NCBI GenBank assembly: GCA_031266095.1
Contig: JAISBR010000072.1
Location: 1 to 40,736, forward strand
DNA from: Treponema sp.
GTDB taxonomy: Bacteria > Spirochaetota > Spirochaetia > Treponematales > Breznakiellaceae
DNA length: 40,736 nucleotides
Reading direction: 5' to 3'
A model generated the notes under the pieces. That model was not told the DNA's origin, did no database searches, and worked only from the letters and a program-made list of their open reading frames with translations. Below are positions 15,831 to 24,127 of the stretch, one piece after another (the stretch's first letter is position 1; each line of letters begins with the position of its first letter). A program made the translations under genes and the position numbers.

Positions 15831-16520
15831 CTAGTCAAGATCCTGAAACAGGAAATTATTACGCATATAGGCTGAAGCCGGAGAATCGTAAATAAAGCGC
15901 TGCTCCGGAATTCCCTGGTTGATCCTGATATTGGAAAAGTCAAAACGTACCACTCCTTCCACGAGGGTCTGGCCCTCAATCCGGCGGATCAGCTGGGTAT
16001 CAGGGTTGACGCTGAGAATGATCTCCCTGAATCCCTCCGAGGCGGAACGCCGGGTAAGGCGGAGCTTCACCACCCGTTCCTGAGAGCCGGCGTCCAGCGG
16101 CATTGGGGCAGGGCCGGTGACAAAAGACGGAACATAATTCCGCCTGAGCAGGGCAAGGCCCTGGGCACTGGCCAGAGACGCGCCGGAAGAAGACGGCCGC
16201 CTGCCCTGGGTAATGACCTGATTCAGAACCACCCGGTAATCGGGGAGGTACACGGTCAGCAGTTCACCGTTAAATACAATCACCTGTTCCGCGGGCCTGG
16301 TAAAATCAATCCGCAGAAAAGACGGACTGAGATGGCTCACATTTCCCGTCATTTCCCTGCCGCCGGAGAGGATCGCGATACCGGCCTCATAATCCCTGAT
16401 AACGCCGTACCGTTCCGACACCATCTCAAGATAATGTTCGGCGGTGATAATCTCCTGACCGGAAAGAGCGAAAACGCAGCAGACCAGCGCAAAAAACAGG
16501 AAACAGCCTCTTTTATACAT
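15831..16520 (-). CDS. LolA-like periplasmic outer-membrane lipoprotein carrier
   Basis: The protein of 229 residues starts with MYKRGCFLFFALVCCVFALSG, a Sec signal peptide. The mature part has the LolA pattern: TAEHYLEMVSERYGVIRDYEA, then LRIDFTRPAEQVIVFNGELLTVYLP, and VNPDTQLIRRIEG. LolA carries lipoproteins from the inner to the outer membrane. I choose ATG 16520 with GAGG 6 bases upstream. An ATG at 16571 would add 17 charged residues before the signal peptide and lies within a palindrome. The gene is first in an operon with the RodZ-like gene. Confidence 0.8.
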   Translation of the reverse strand: MYKRGCFLFFALVCCVFALSGQEIITAEHYLEMVSERYGVIRDYEAGIAILSGGREMTGNVSHLSPSFLRIDFTRPAEQVIVFNGELLTVYLPDYRVVLNQVITQGRRPSSSGASLASAQGLALLRRNYVPSFVTGPAPMPLDAGSQERVVKLRLTRRSASEGFREIILSVNPDTQLIRRIEGQTLVEGVVRFDFSNIRINQGIPEQRFIYDSPASAYMRNNFLFQDLD

Positions 16521-16555
16521 ACACAACCTCATCATTTTCACATCATTTGAGCCGA

Positions 16556-16578
16556 TTTCAATATCTGTCATATTGAAA
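16556..16578. promoter_or_regulatory. Operator-like palindrome upstream of the LolA-RodZ operon
   Basis: Perfect 9-bp arms TTTCAATAT and ATATTGAAA are separated by CTGTC. The palindrome lies 36 bases before the chosen start codon and is AT-rich, unlike the hairpin repeats at gene ends, so it looks more like a protein binding site. Confidence 0.45.
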
Positions 16579-16612
16579 CGGCAAACTTGAATTTAGATTC
16601 TTACTCTTGAGC

Positions 16613-16639
16613 CTCTTGCAAAATTGAAGTTTTGAAGAG
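16613..16639. repeat. Degenerate hairpin, dispersed family member
   Basis: CTCTT-G-CAAAA pairs with TTTTG-AAGAG around TTGAAG. It is a shortened relative of the hairpins at 12335 and 19412, in the divergent gap between the LolA-like and M15 peptidase genes, so it is unlikely to be a terminator here. Confidence 0.5.
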
Positions 16640-16783
16640 TATCTCTTTAATCTTAAACCAGAGAAACATATAAGGCAAGTATGCACCTATGCTTCTATGC
16701 TTCGTTTTTTACGTGACGCAACACGGTATGAGTATCCGCCTCTACAGCCTCCCGCCTCTGTGTGCTATGATAGAATAAGTACT

Positions 16784-17749
16784 ATGCTTCAATTTATCCG
16801 AAAGGGGGTTAATACCCTTGCCGTCTGCCTTATTTTAACTGCGGGAAGTGTTTTTGCCGGGGGAAAAACCCAGGCCACGGTACTGGTCGAATCTCCCGCT
16901 GTTCAGCATGATCGGGACGTCCAGCCGACGCAGCAGCCCAAGCCGGGCAGGGCGGAACTGGTGATGAAAGCCCTTGCCGCCGCATACCCCGATCGTATTG
17001 GGCGGGCAGAATTCAGGGACGGTGATTGGGCGGTCCTGCTGCGGGACAAATGGTACTATTACGCGGACGGCAGACTGCTGCCAGAAGAATTACGGGACAG
17101 CGCGTCTGACTATGACCCCCAGCCGTTTTACAATTACCAGCCTGACCTGCCCCCCTGGAAGGAGGTCTCCCCGGAGGAAGCCGCCCGCTTTCGGGATATA
17201 ACAAACAACCGGAGTCAGAACCCGCCGAAACGTTCTCAGCACTTTTATGACGCCCTCTGGCGGGCGGGCAGCCGGGAAGAGGCCTATGAGCGGGTAAAAT
17301 CCCTCCGTTTCCTCGGCCATACCGTGATGGTCCACTATGCTATTCTGGAGGAGCTTGCGCTGGTAGAGGAACGAATCCTGCGAGAGGCGAGAACCAACTC
17401 CCAACTGCGTGCATGGGTGAACAGCGTGAATACCCTGGACGGCTGGAACTGGCGGAGTATCGCCGATACTCAAAGCAGGAGTTTTCACGCTTACGGCGCG
17501 GCCATTGACATTCTCCCTAAATCCCTGGAGGGAAGGGAAACTTACTGGCTGTGGGCCGCCGGCAAAAGGCCCGAATGGTGGAATATTCCCTATAATCAGC
17601 GATTTCACCCCCCCGCGGCGGCAATCAAGGCCTTTGAGGACTACGGCTTTATCTGGGGTGGCAAGTGGCTGTTTTTTGATACCATGCACTTTGAGTACAG
17701 ACCGGAGATTTTGATTTTGAGTGGAATGCCCCTATCCGACAGGCGGTAA
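16784..17749 (+). CDS. M15-family D-alanyl-D-alanine carboxypeptidase-like protein
   Basis: The precursor of 321 residues has signal peptide FIRKGVNTLAVCLILTAGSVFAGG. The C-terminal half carries the M15 (VanY/DacB) zinc site: SFHAYGAAIDILP with the first His and Asp ligands, and MHFEYRPE with the last His and the catalytic Glu side. It should trim peptidoglycan stem peptides in the periplasm. The N-terminal 120 residues are proline and charge rich and not recognised. I start at ATG 16784 because the signal peptide begins there; an ATG at 16697 would add 29 residues. There is no clear ribosome binding site, and TATGAT ends 12 bases upstream. Confidence 0.82.
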   Translation: MLQFIRKGVNTLAVCLILTAGSVFAGGKTQATVLVESPAVQHDRDVQPTQQPKPGRAELVMKALAAAYPDRIGRAEFRDGDWAVLLRDKWYYYADGRLLPEELRDSASDYDPQPFYNYQPDLPPWKEVSPEEAARFRDITNNRSQNPPKRSQHFYDALWRAGSREEAYERVKSLRFLGHTVMVHYAILEELALVEERILREARTNSQLRAWVNSVNTLDGWNWRSIADTQSRSFHAYGAAIDILPKSLEGRETYWLWAAGKRPEWWNIPYNQRFHPPAAAIKAFEDYGFIWGGKWLFFDTMHFEYRPEILILSGMPLSDRR

Positions 17750-17796
17750 CCCCGGCGGAAGCGGCCGATTACGGCAAAAGCCCGGTTCATGTGTTA

Positions 17797-17825
17797 TTGA
17801 TCAATCTAAAAATAGCCTGTATAAT
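17797..17825 (+). promoter_or_regulatory. Promoter of the GHKL-HDOD gene
   Basis: TTGATC (17797-17802), exactly 17 bases, and a consensus TATAAT (17820-17825). The leader to ATG 17905 is about 70 bases. Confidence 0.6.
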
Positions 17826-17904
17826 GATAACGAAAGAGGTACTTTGCAAGTTGCGTTGATTAGGTATATGCTATATTGTAAATTTTTATAGAAAGGATAG
17901 GGGA

Positions 17905-19401
17905 ATGGCTGCTGGTCAGGCGTTGGTTGTAGATGAAGCCAAAATAAAAAAAGCTGTTCAATCAGGGACTCCTTTAACCATAACCACGTTTACCTTACCC
18001 CATGAGATAGAGGTTTACATAGAACAGGTACTCTCGATTTTTCTCAAACTCGTTGATCAAGAGAAACTCAAGGATTATGTCGTTTACTGTGTGCAGGAAC
18101 TGGCGGTAAACGCAAAAAAAGCAAATACCAAGCGGGTGTACTTTATCGAAAGGGGCCTGGATCTTTCCAATCCCAGTGACTATAAGGAAGGGATGTCTCA
18201 TTTTAAGGAGAATACCCTCAATAATATCGGTCACTACCTTCAGCTTCAGAAAGAAAAAGGTTTGTATATCAAACTGGTATTACAGATAAAGAAAAATATT
18301 ATTCATATTGAAACACGGAACAATGTGGCGGTTACCAGAACGGAATTGATCCGTATCCATGACAAGCTGGCCCGGTCCCGGCAGTACAACAGCCTGGAGG
18401 ACGCCCTTTCACAGGTGCTGGACGATTCCGAGGGCGCTGGACTCGGCCTCGTTATCCTGGTACTGATGTTGAAAAAAATGGGGCTTGATGAAGACTGCTT
18501 TGATATTCTTGGTACGGAAAAAGAAACCATAGCCCGGCTCCTGATCCCCCTTGATCAAACCAGGGTAGAGAATCTTTCGCTCCTTTCCGCGACCATCGTT
18601 AATAATATTAATTCTCTGCCGCAGTTCCCTGAAAACGTAATGCGGGTACAAAAACTCGTTACCGACCCCAATTCGGATATGGCGTCTATCGCCCGGCAGA
18701 TATCCATGGACCCGGCGCTTACCGGAGATATCCTCAAAATCGTTAATTCCGCCCAGTATATGCTGGCCAAGAAAGTGGACAATATTTTCGAGGCGGTAAA
18801 GATGCTCGGGATACGGGGCGTAGGAAATCTCCTCTATTCCTACGGAACCCAAAAGGTACTGGGTGACGACACGGTGGACAAGAAACAGCTTTGGGAACAC
18901 TCCTACAGAACCGCTTTCTACTCTTATAATCTTGTCAAGAATTTCAAGAAGGACCATAACCTGCTGGATGACGCCTATGTGGGAGGTATCCTCCATGACA
19001 TGGGAAAAATCGTTTTCTCGAATGTCCACCCGGATTTGCTGGACAAAATCCGGCGTTTCTGTTCTGAAAAGGGCCTTCCCGCCTCTACCTTTGAGGATCT
19101 GTCCACCGGTATGAACCACGCCGAGATCGGCGCCCTTATCGCGGAGAAGTGGAATTTTCCCGAAGGGTTAGTAGAGGCAATCCGCTATCACCATGATCCC
19201 ACCTCAGCCTCCAGTGCAAACAGGGACATGGTTGAGACGGTCTACCTTGCCAATATGTTCTGTGAATACGAAAACGGTAACATTACCTTCGATCAGTTTG
19301 AACCCTCCGCGCTGAACAATTTCGGCATCGTTTCCAAACGACAAGTCGACAGCCTGCTGGAACGCTTCTCCCAGGGATTCAATAAGGAAAATCAGAAATG
19401 A
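17905..19401 (+). CDS. GHKL ATPase-like domain fused to HDOD signalling domain
   Basis: In this 498-residue protein, residues 1-215 carry an ATPase-like module. Its N-box is CVQELAVNAKKAN (Glu65, Asn69, Asn74) and its G-box DDSEGAGLGLVILVLMLKK (about 173-191). Residues about 225-440 are an HDOD domain: LPQFPENVMRVQKLVTDPNS, then LTGDILKIVNSAQY, with a HD pair in GGILHDMGK (364-368). HDOD proteins act in stress, motility and c-di-GMP signalling, usually without hydrolase activity, although here the HD dyad is kept. No His phosphorylation site is visible, so the ATPase part more likely resembles an anti-sigma or serine kinase. AGGGGA precedes the ATG. A terminator hairpin follows. Confidence 0.85.
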   Translation: MAAGQALVVDEAKIKKAVQSGTPLTITTFTLPHEIEVYIEQVLSIFLKLVDQEKLKDYVVYCVQELAVNAKKANTKRVYFIERGLDLSNPSDYKEGMSHFKENTLNNIGHYLQLQKEKGLYIKLVLQIKKNIIHIETRNNVAVTRTELIRIHDKLARSRQYNSLEDALSQVLDDSEGAGLGLVILVLMLKKMGLDEDCFDILGTEKETIARLLIPLDQTRVENLSLLSATIVNNINSLPQFPENVMRVQKLVTDPNSDMASIARQISMDPALTGDILKIVNSAQYMLAKKVDNIFEAVKMLGIRGVGNLLYSYGTQKVLGDDTVDKKQLWEHSYRTAFYSYNLVKNFKKDHNLLDDAYVGGILHDMGKIVFSNVHPDLLDKIRRFCSEKGLPASTFEDLSTGMNHAEIGALIAEKWNFPEGLVEAIRYHHDPTSASSANRDMVETVYLANMFCEYENGNITFDQFEPSALNNFGIVSKRQVDSLLERFSQGFNKENQK

Positions 19402-19411
19402 ATCTAAGGAA

Positions 19412-19442
19412 GCTGTTCCAAAAGCTAAAGTTTTGGAACAGC
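19412..19442. terminator. Hairpin, dispersed family member
   Basis: GCTGTTCCAAAA and its exact complement form a 12-bp stem 10 bases after the HDOD gene stop. A T-rich stretch (AAATTTTTATAAC) follows, so it works well as an intrinsic terminator on the plus strand. Confidence 0.7.
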
Positions 19443-19611
19443 CTCAAATTTTTATAACTTTTTATTGACTTGTATACTATATGGAGATACAATAATTCTA
19501 GATTTCCAATAGGCGGGAATATCTTTTTCTAACCAGAGTCTATTCATAATGTAGAACCCGGGGGCAAGCTCCTGGGTATGGGCCTCGCCTTTCAATCAAG
19601 GAGTGTATTGT

Positions 19612-20196
19612 ATGAAAGGATGGTATAAGCCTGTTTTAGTATGCGTATTGTTGGCAGGATTTATTGGATGTTCTTCAATAGAGTCGAATAGGAAATATGC
19701 AAGTTTAGCCGCAGAACATGAATTCAACTACTTTTTCCCATCATCTGGTTTTACACGTAGTTTTTCAACAATTGAAGAGGCATATGATTTTGCGAGGACC
19801 GCAGACGCAAAATTTTCAAAATCCGCAAATAAGCCAACCGCAAAGGGATTAGCAGCTAAATTGACCGGCCCCAAACTGGAAACAGAACAAGCCGTATTTT
19901 TAGTTTGTTACATGGGTGCAACAAATACAAATGGCGCTGTAGACTTATCAAAGATAGATAAACCCTTGGAGAGCGTAGTGAGAGAATCTCCCTCAGCTAC
20001 CCTTGTATACTTAATATTTTATAATGACAGGATAGTATCCATATCTGATTTTCATCTTGCGAGCGGTTATATATATTCGGACGGGAATTCACAAATAAAA
20101 CAGTTTGGGTACGAGAAAAAAGTATATGAAGCGGATTACCCGATTGGATGGGGCTTAGAGAAAGCGTTCGGATATTTAAGAGGAGAAATAAATTAA
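19612..20196 (+). CDS. Small lipoprotein of unknown function
   Basis: The 194-residue protein starts with a signal peptide ending in lipobox GFIGC, followed by SSIESNRKY. The mature region has no family I recognise; it includes FSTIEEAYDFARTADAKFSKS and a C-terminal beta-rich part. I use ATG 19612 with AAGGAG 8 bases upstream rather than the TTG at 19603. The gene is clearly AT-richer than its neighbours and is bracketed by two members of the dispersed hairpin family (19412-19442 and 20259-20311), both hints of acquisition. Confidence 0.75.
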   Translation: MKGWYKPVLVCVLLAGFIGCSSIESNRKYASLAAEHEFNYFFPSSGFTRSFSTIEEAYDFARTADAKFSKSANKPTAKGLAAKLTGPKLETEQAVFLVCYMGATNTNGAVDLSKIDKPLESVVRESPSATLVYLIFYNDRIVSISDFHLASGYIYSDGNSQIKQFGYEKKVYEADYPIGWGLEKAFGYLRGEIN

Positions 20197-20258
20197 GCTA
20201 AAAGACAAAGGGTACATAACGCGGCTGCAGTATATTTTCTTGTTTCATTCTGATACAT

Positions 20259-20315
20259 GAGCTTGTTCCAAAACTAATTGACTATGCTCTAAAGCGCATG
20301 GTTTTGGAACAGCCG
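20259..20315. repeat. Long dispersed palindrome, copy B
   Basis: This matches 8540-8592 over 53 bases with two differences and then diverges. The outer GAGCTTGTTCCAAAAC arm and inner ATGC-type stem are kept. It lies 62 bp past the lipoprotein gene. From 20316 to 20492 I see no gene, only a G-rich block before the next ribosome binding site. Confidence 0.85.
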
Positions 20316-20492
20316 CATATAATAATCCCCCTTCGGCCACCCGTCACCGCATCCGCCGATATTTCCAAAAGCAGCGGCGGCAGGGGGGGTAAATTGCACT
20401 GGACGTCATCAAGCGGATCATGCTAAATTCTACAGTAAAGATGGGTCACCGGAGTAAGGTGAAATTTTTCAGGACCAAGGGGAAGCCTTCAG

Positions 20493-21518
20493 ATGCCTAA
20501 CACCATGTTAGCGGACGGCGTTAATAACGGCGGCGCCAGGAAACATTTGTTTATCATTAACCCCGTCTCCTTTCGGGATCAGGCGGAAATGGATACTTTT
20601 ATTTCCTCGGTGGAACGGTGTTTTACCCAGGATATCAAGGGAGAATATCAGATCCGTATTTCCCGGTTTCCCCGGCACGCCCTGCGGACTGTGAGGCAGT
20701 ATATCACCCAGACGGAACCGGATACGACTGTCCGGGTCTACGCGGTGGGAGGCGATGGGATCCTCTTTGACTGCCTAAATGGGATTGTGGGACTTCCCAA
20801 TGCGGAACTGGCTGTGGTTCCCTATGGTCATTCCAACGATTTTATCCGCGCTTTTGGGGAAGGTTTGAACGATATATTCAAAAACATCCCCTTACAGGCC
20901 GCCGGGGAAGTGATTCCCACAGATATCCTCCATTGCGGCAGTAATTACTCCCTCAATCTCTGTATCGTGGGACTGGAATCAGCGGCTGTCTTCCGGACTG
21001 TGGATATGCAGCAAAAACTTAAGGCATGGCCCCGGTTTATCAGAAATAGTTCCCGTGTGTATAACCTGTGTTATTATATAGGGGGCTTTATGGCAATGTT
21101 CGACCAAAAGGTACTGAAACAGGAATACACTATCAACATTGATGGTGAGGACCTCAGCGGAACCTACGCCAGCGTCAACATCGCCAACGGGCCCTGTTAC
21201 GGCGGGGATAAAAGCGCCGTGGTTACCGCCGTTCCCGCTGACGGCTTTATGGATGTGCTTATGTTTAAAGGTACCCGGACCCTGCAGGGTTTACAGAGGA
21301 TCATCCCCTATACCCAGGGACACTATGATTACTTCCCCGACGAATTTACCCTGAGACGGGCGAAAACTATTTCTATCCGTTCTAAAGACCCCCTGATGAT
21401 AAACCTGGATGGGGAAGTGTTTTTTGATACCAATATTACGGTAGAACTGGTCCCGCTGGCGGTGAAGATAGCAGCGCCGAATAACCTGCACTATAAGAGA
21501 GGGGTTCCCCTGCCATGA
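20493..21518 (+). CDS. Diacylglycerol/sphingosine-kinase-like lipid kinase (YegS/DgkB family)
   Basis: The 341-residue protein has the DAGK catalytic fold: INPVSFRDQ near 21-29, the nucleotide-binding VYAVGGDGILFDCLNGI (GGDG near 86-89), and YGHSNDFIRAFGEG, equivalent to the family's GTGNDFA motif. The C-terminal beta domain contains ANGPCYGGDKSAVVTAVPADG and ends with NLDGEVF, both typical. It should phosphorylate a membrane lipid such as diacylglycerol. GGGGAAG lies about 6 bases before the ATG. The stop overlaps the next gene by 4 bp (ATGA), so the kinase and the histidine kinase are translated together. Confidence 0.87.
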   Translation: MPNTMLADGVNNGGARKHLFIINPVSFRDQAEMDTFISSVERCFTQDIKGEYQIRISRFPRHALRTVRQYITQTEPDTTVRVYAVGGDGILFDCLNGIVGLPNAELAVVPYGHSNDFIRAFGEGLNDIFKNIPLQAAGEVIPTDILHCGSNYSLNLCIVGLESAAVFRTVDMQQKLKAWPRFIRNSSRVYNLCYYIGGFMAMFDQKVLKQEYTINIDGEDLSGTYASVNIANGPCYGGDKSAVVTAVPADGFMDVLMFKGTRTLQGLQRIIPYTQGHYDYFPDEFTLRRAKTISIRSKDPLMINLDGEVFFDTNITVELVPLAVKIAAPNNLHYKRGVPLP

Positions 21519-24001
21519 ACCAAAAGGACAGCGCGAGCGGCCTGTATTTTCAAAAAGCGGCGGCTATCGTTCTGATCAGCATGGCGGCCCTCGCCCTGAT
21601 CAATCTAAGGGAATATCCCTGGAGCGGGTCTTTCGTCATACCCATCCTGGCTGTTATATGCGTCGTCCTGATTGTCCTCGGGGTTTCTCTGATGAAATAC
21701 CTCAATACAACGGCAAAGAGCGGCCACTCCACGAAAGCCCGGTTTGCTTTAGACACTCTGATGTCCGCCACCCCTAACCTTATCGCCATGGTGGATGAAA
21801 TGAACCGTGTAACCTATATCTCCGAAGCCTTGGCGTCCCTGGCCCATGTTGAGAATTATGAAATGGCGGTGGGCCGGCCGATTATAGATATTTTCCCCGA
21901 TATAAATATGAAAATCCTTATTGGAGAAATCCTGGAATCCGAGGAATTCTACGATAATACGGTGGAATTCCTTATGAATGGGGAAAGGCGGTACTTTAAA
22001 ATAATTTCCAACCGGTTCGTCAGTGAGACCCAGGGACGGCTTATTGACATAAGCGACATTACGCCTATTATGGCGGCCCGGCTTGAGGCGGAAAAGGCCA
22101 ATTTCGCTAAAAGCGCTTTTCTGGCCAAGATGTCCCATGAGATACGCACCCCCATGAACGCCATTACCGGCATGTCCGAGCTTATTCTGCGGGAAGAGGC
22201 GTCGCCGGTTATACATGAATATGCGGCGGAGGTGAAACAGGCCGGAAACAACCTGGTGGCCATTATCAACGATATTCTGGACTTTTCCAAGATCGAATCC
22301 GGAAAAATGGAAATTATCCAGGTTGAGTATGAATTTGCCTCCCTGATCAACGATGTGATCGCCATTATCCGTATGCGGCTTAAGGAAAAGCCGGTTCATT
22401 TTGTGGTTAATATTGACCCGGCCATTCCCCAAAAGCTCTCCGGAGACCTGGTCCGGGTCCGGCAGATACTCTTGAATCTTTTATCCAACGCGGCGAAATA
22501 TACTAACCAGGGTCATATCATCTTCAGGGTAGACGGCATTGAAGACAATGCCGGCGGAATCAACTTGAATTTTGAAATCACCGATTCCGGCATCGGCATA
22601 AAACCGGAAGATATGAAAAAGCTCTTTGAAAATTTTTCTCAGGTTGATACCCACAGACACCTGGGTGTGGAAGGAACCGGCCTGGGGCTTGCCATTGCCC
22701 GCAGCCTCTGCCGCGCCATGGGAGGGGACATTACGATAAAGTCCGCCTATGGGGAGGGAAGTACCTTTACGGCGCTTATCCCGCAGAAGGTACGGAGCAG
22801 GAGTCCCTTTGCCGAGGTAGCTGAACCGGAAACAAAAAAAGTGCTGATCTACGAAAACAGGAAAATCTACGCCAATTCCATTGTCCAGTCCATCAATAAT
22901 CTGAAGGTGTCCTGCAGGCTGGCTTCAAGCCGGGAAGAATTTGCCCAAGCCCTGGAGGAAGGCTCTTTTGATTTTATCTTTACCGCTTCCTTCCTGTTTA
23001 GTGAGGCTCAGACGGCGATAGGGGAAAGGGGAGTTAACACGACACTGGTACTGCTTGCCGAATACGGCGAGGCAATCGCTGAACGGAATGTGCGCTTTAT
23101 CGCTATGCCGGTTTATGTCCTGACAATCGCCAATATTCTGAACAATGTTGAGGAAATCCGTTCTTACACTGAAAGTGAAAGTACCGTTACGCGCTTTACC
23201 GCCCCTTCCGCCCGGATTTTGGTTGTAGATGATATTAAGACAAACCTCGATGTGGCCGAAGGACTCCTCGCCCCCTACGCTATGCGGATCGATGTCTGTT
23301 TAAGCGGTGCGGAAGCGATTCATCTGATACTGGAAAATCAATACGATCTGATACTGATGGATCATATGATGCCGGAAATGGACGGCGTCGAGGCGGTCCG
23401 GACTATCCGAGCCTTGCCGGGGGACTATTTTCGAAAATTGCCCATCGCGATCCTTACTGCCAACGCTATCGCCGGAATGCGGGAGATGTTTCTTAATATA
23501 GGGTTCAATGATTATATTTCCAAACCCATTGAGATCATTAAACTGGATGAAGTTATATCCCGGTGGATTCCTAAAGAGAAGAAGCGGGGAGCAGGGAATA
23601 AGGAGCAGGGGACCGAGAGTAAAGAACAGGCGGCGGTGTCACCCGGTTCGTTGTTTAGTATTCCCGGGGTGGACGCGAAAAAGGGCATAAAGATGACCGG
23701 CGGAACCGAGGCGGGCTACCTGAGAATTTTGACTCAGTTTTGTAAAGACGCGGCGGCCCGGCTGGGGGTTTTTGCCACGGTTCCCGCCGCCGAAGCGGAT
23801 CTGACCGCTTTTACTACCCAGGCGCACGCGCTCAAAAGCGCCACGGCCAGTATCGGCGCGGCGGATATCTCGAAAGAGGCGGCGGCATTGGAAGCGGCCG
23901 GAAAGACTCAGGATATGGCGGTGATACAGGAAGGGCTGCCGGGTTTTCACGAACACCTGGTAAAGCTGATTGAAATGATAAAAAAGGCTTTGGAGCAGTG
24001 A
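21515..24001 (+). CDS. Hybrid sensor histidine kinase with receiver and HPt domains
   Basis: In this 828-residue protein there are two membrane spans (about 12-30 and 40-62) with almost no periplasmic loop. A PAS-like region (80-185) is followed by HisKA with the phosphorylation site in KMSHEIRTPMN (His208). The HATPase part has its N-box near Asn325, DSGIG and GTGLGLAI. A degenerate receiver-like region (about 440-545) lacks the Asp. A full receiver (567-685) has VVDD, Asp616 in LILMDHMMPEMDG, and Lys670. A C-terminal HPt has His771 in HALKSATASIGA. This is a complete internal phosphorelay; the output regulator is elsewhere. The linker KRGAGNKEQGTESKEQ at 690-705 is low complexity. Confidence 0.93.
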   Translation: MNQKDSASGLYFQKAAAIVLISMAALALINLREYPWSGSFVIPILAVICVVLIVLGVSLMKYLNTTAKSGHSTKARFALDTLMSATPNLIAMVDEMNRVTYISEALASLAHVENYEMAVGRPIIDIFPDINMKILIGEILESEEFYDNTVEFLMNGERRYFKIISNRFVSETQGRLIDISDITPIMAARLEAEKANFAKSAFLAKMSHEIRTPMNAITGMSELILREEASPVIHEYAAEVKQAGNNLVAIINDILDFSKIESGKMEIIQVEYEFASLINDVIAIIRMRLKEKPVHFVVNIDPAIPQKLSGDLVRVRQILLNLLSNAAKYTNQGHIIFRVDGIEDNAGGINLNFEITDSGIGIKPEDMKKLFENFSQVDTHRHLGVEGTGLGLAIARSLCRAMGGDITIKSAYGEGSTFTALIPQKVRSRSPFAEVAEPETKKVLIYENRKIYANSIVQSINNLKVSCRLASSREEFAQALEEGSFDFIFTASFLFSEAQTAIGERGVNTTLVLLAEYGEAIAERNVRFIAMPVYVLTIANILNNVEEIRSYTESESTVTRFTAPSARILVVDDIKTNLDVAEGLLAPYAMRIDVCLSGAEAIHLILENQYDLILMDHMMPEMDGVEAVRTIRALPGDYFRKLPIAILTANAIAGMREMFLNIGFNDYISKPIEIIKLDEVISRWIPKEKKRGAGNKEQGTESKEQAAVSPGSLFSIPGVDAKKGIKMTGGTEAGYLRILTQFCKDAAARLGVFATVPAAEADLTAFTTQAHALKSATASIGAADISKEAAALEAAGKTQDMAVIQEGLPGFHEHLVKLIEMIKKALEQ

Positions 24002-24126
24002 ACAGGGAATTGGGAAAGCGAATAATTGCCGCGGCTGCGGAAAAAGCGCAGGGAGGGATAATCGATCTTCCCACGCTTTTACCGGGCCGGTTCCCCGGCG
24101 CCGCTTTCCGCGCCGGTGTGATTTAA
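23998..24126 (+). CDS. Possible 42-residue small protein
   Basis: A GTG that overlaps the histidine kinase stop (GTGA) opens a 42-codon frame ending one base before the ATG of the next gene. The start of the product (NRELGKRIIAAAAEKAQ) looks helical. The next gene has no Shine-Dalgarno of its own, so translation through this frame would explain its expression. Both facts favour a real gene; the short ribosome-site spacing (GGAG, two bases before the GTG) and GTG start argue against. I do not recognise it. Confidence 0.4.
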   Translation: MNRELGKRIIAAAAEKAQGGIIDLPTLLPGRFPGAAFRAGVI

Positions 24127-24127
24127 G

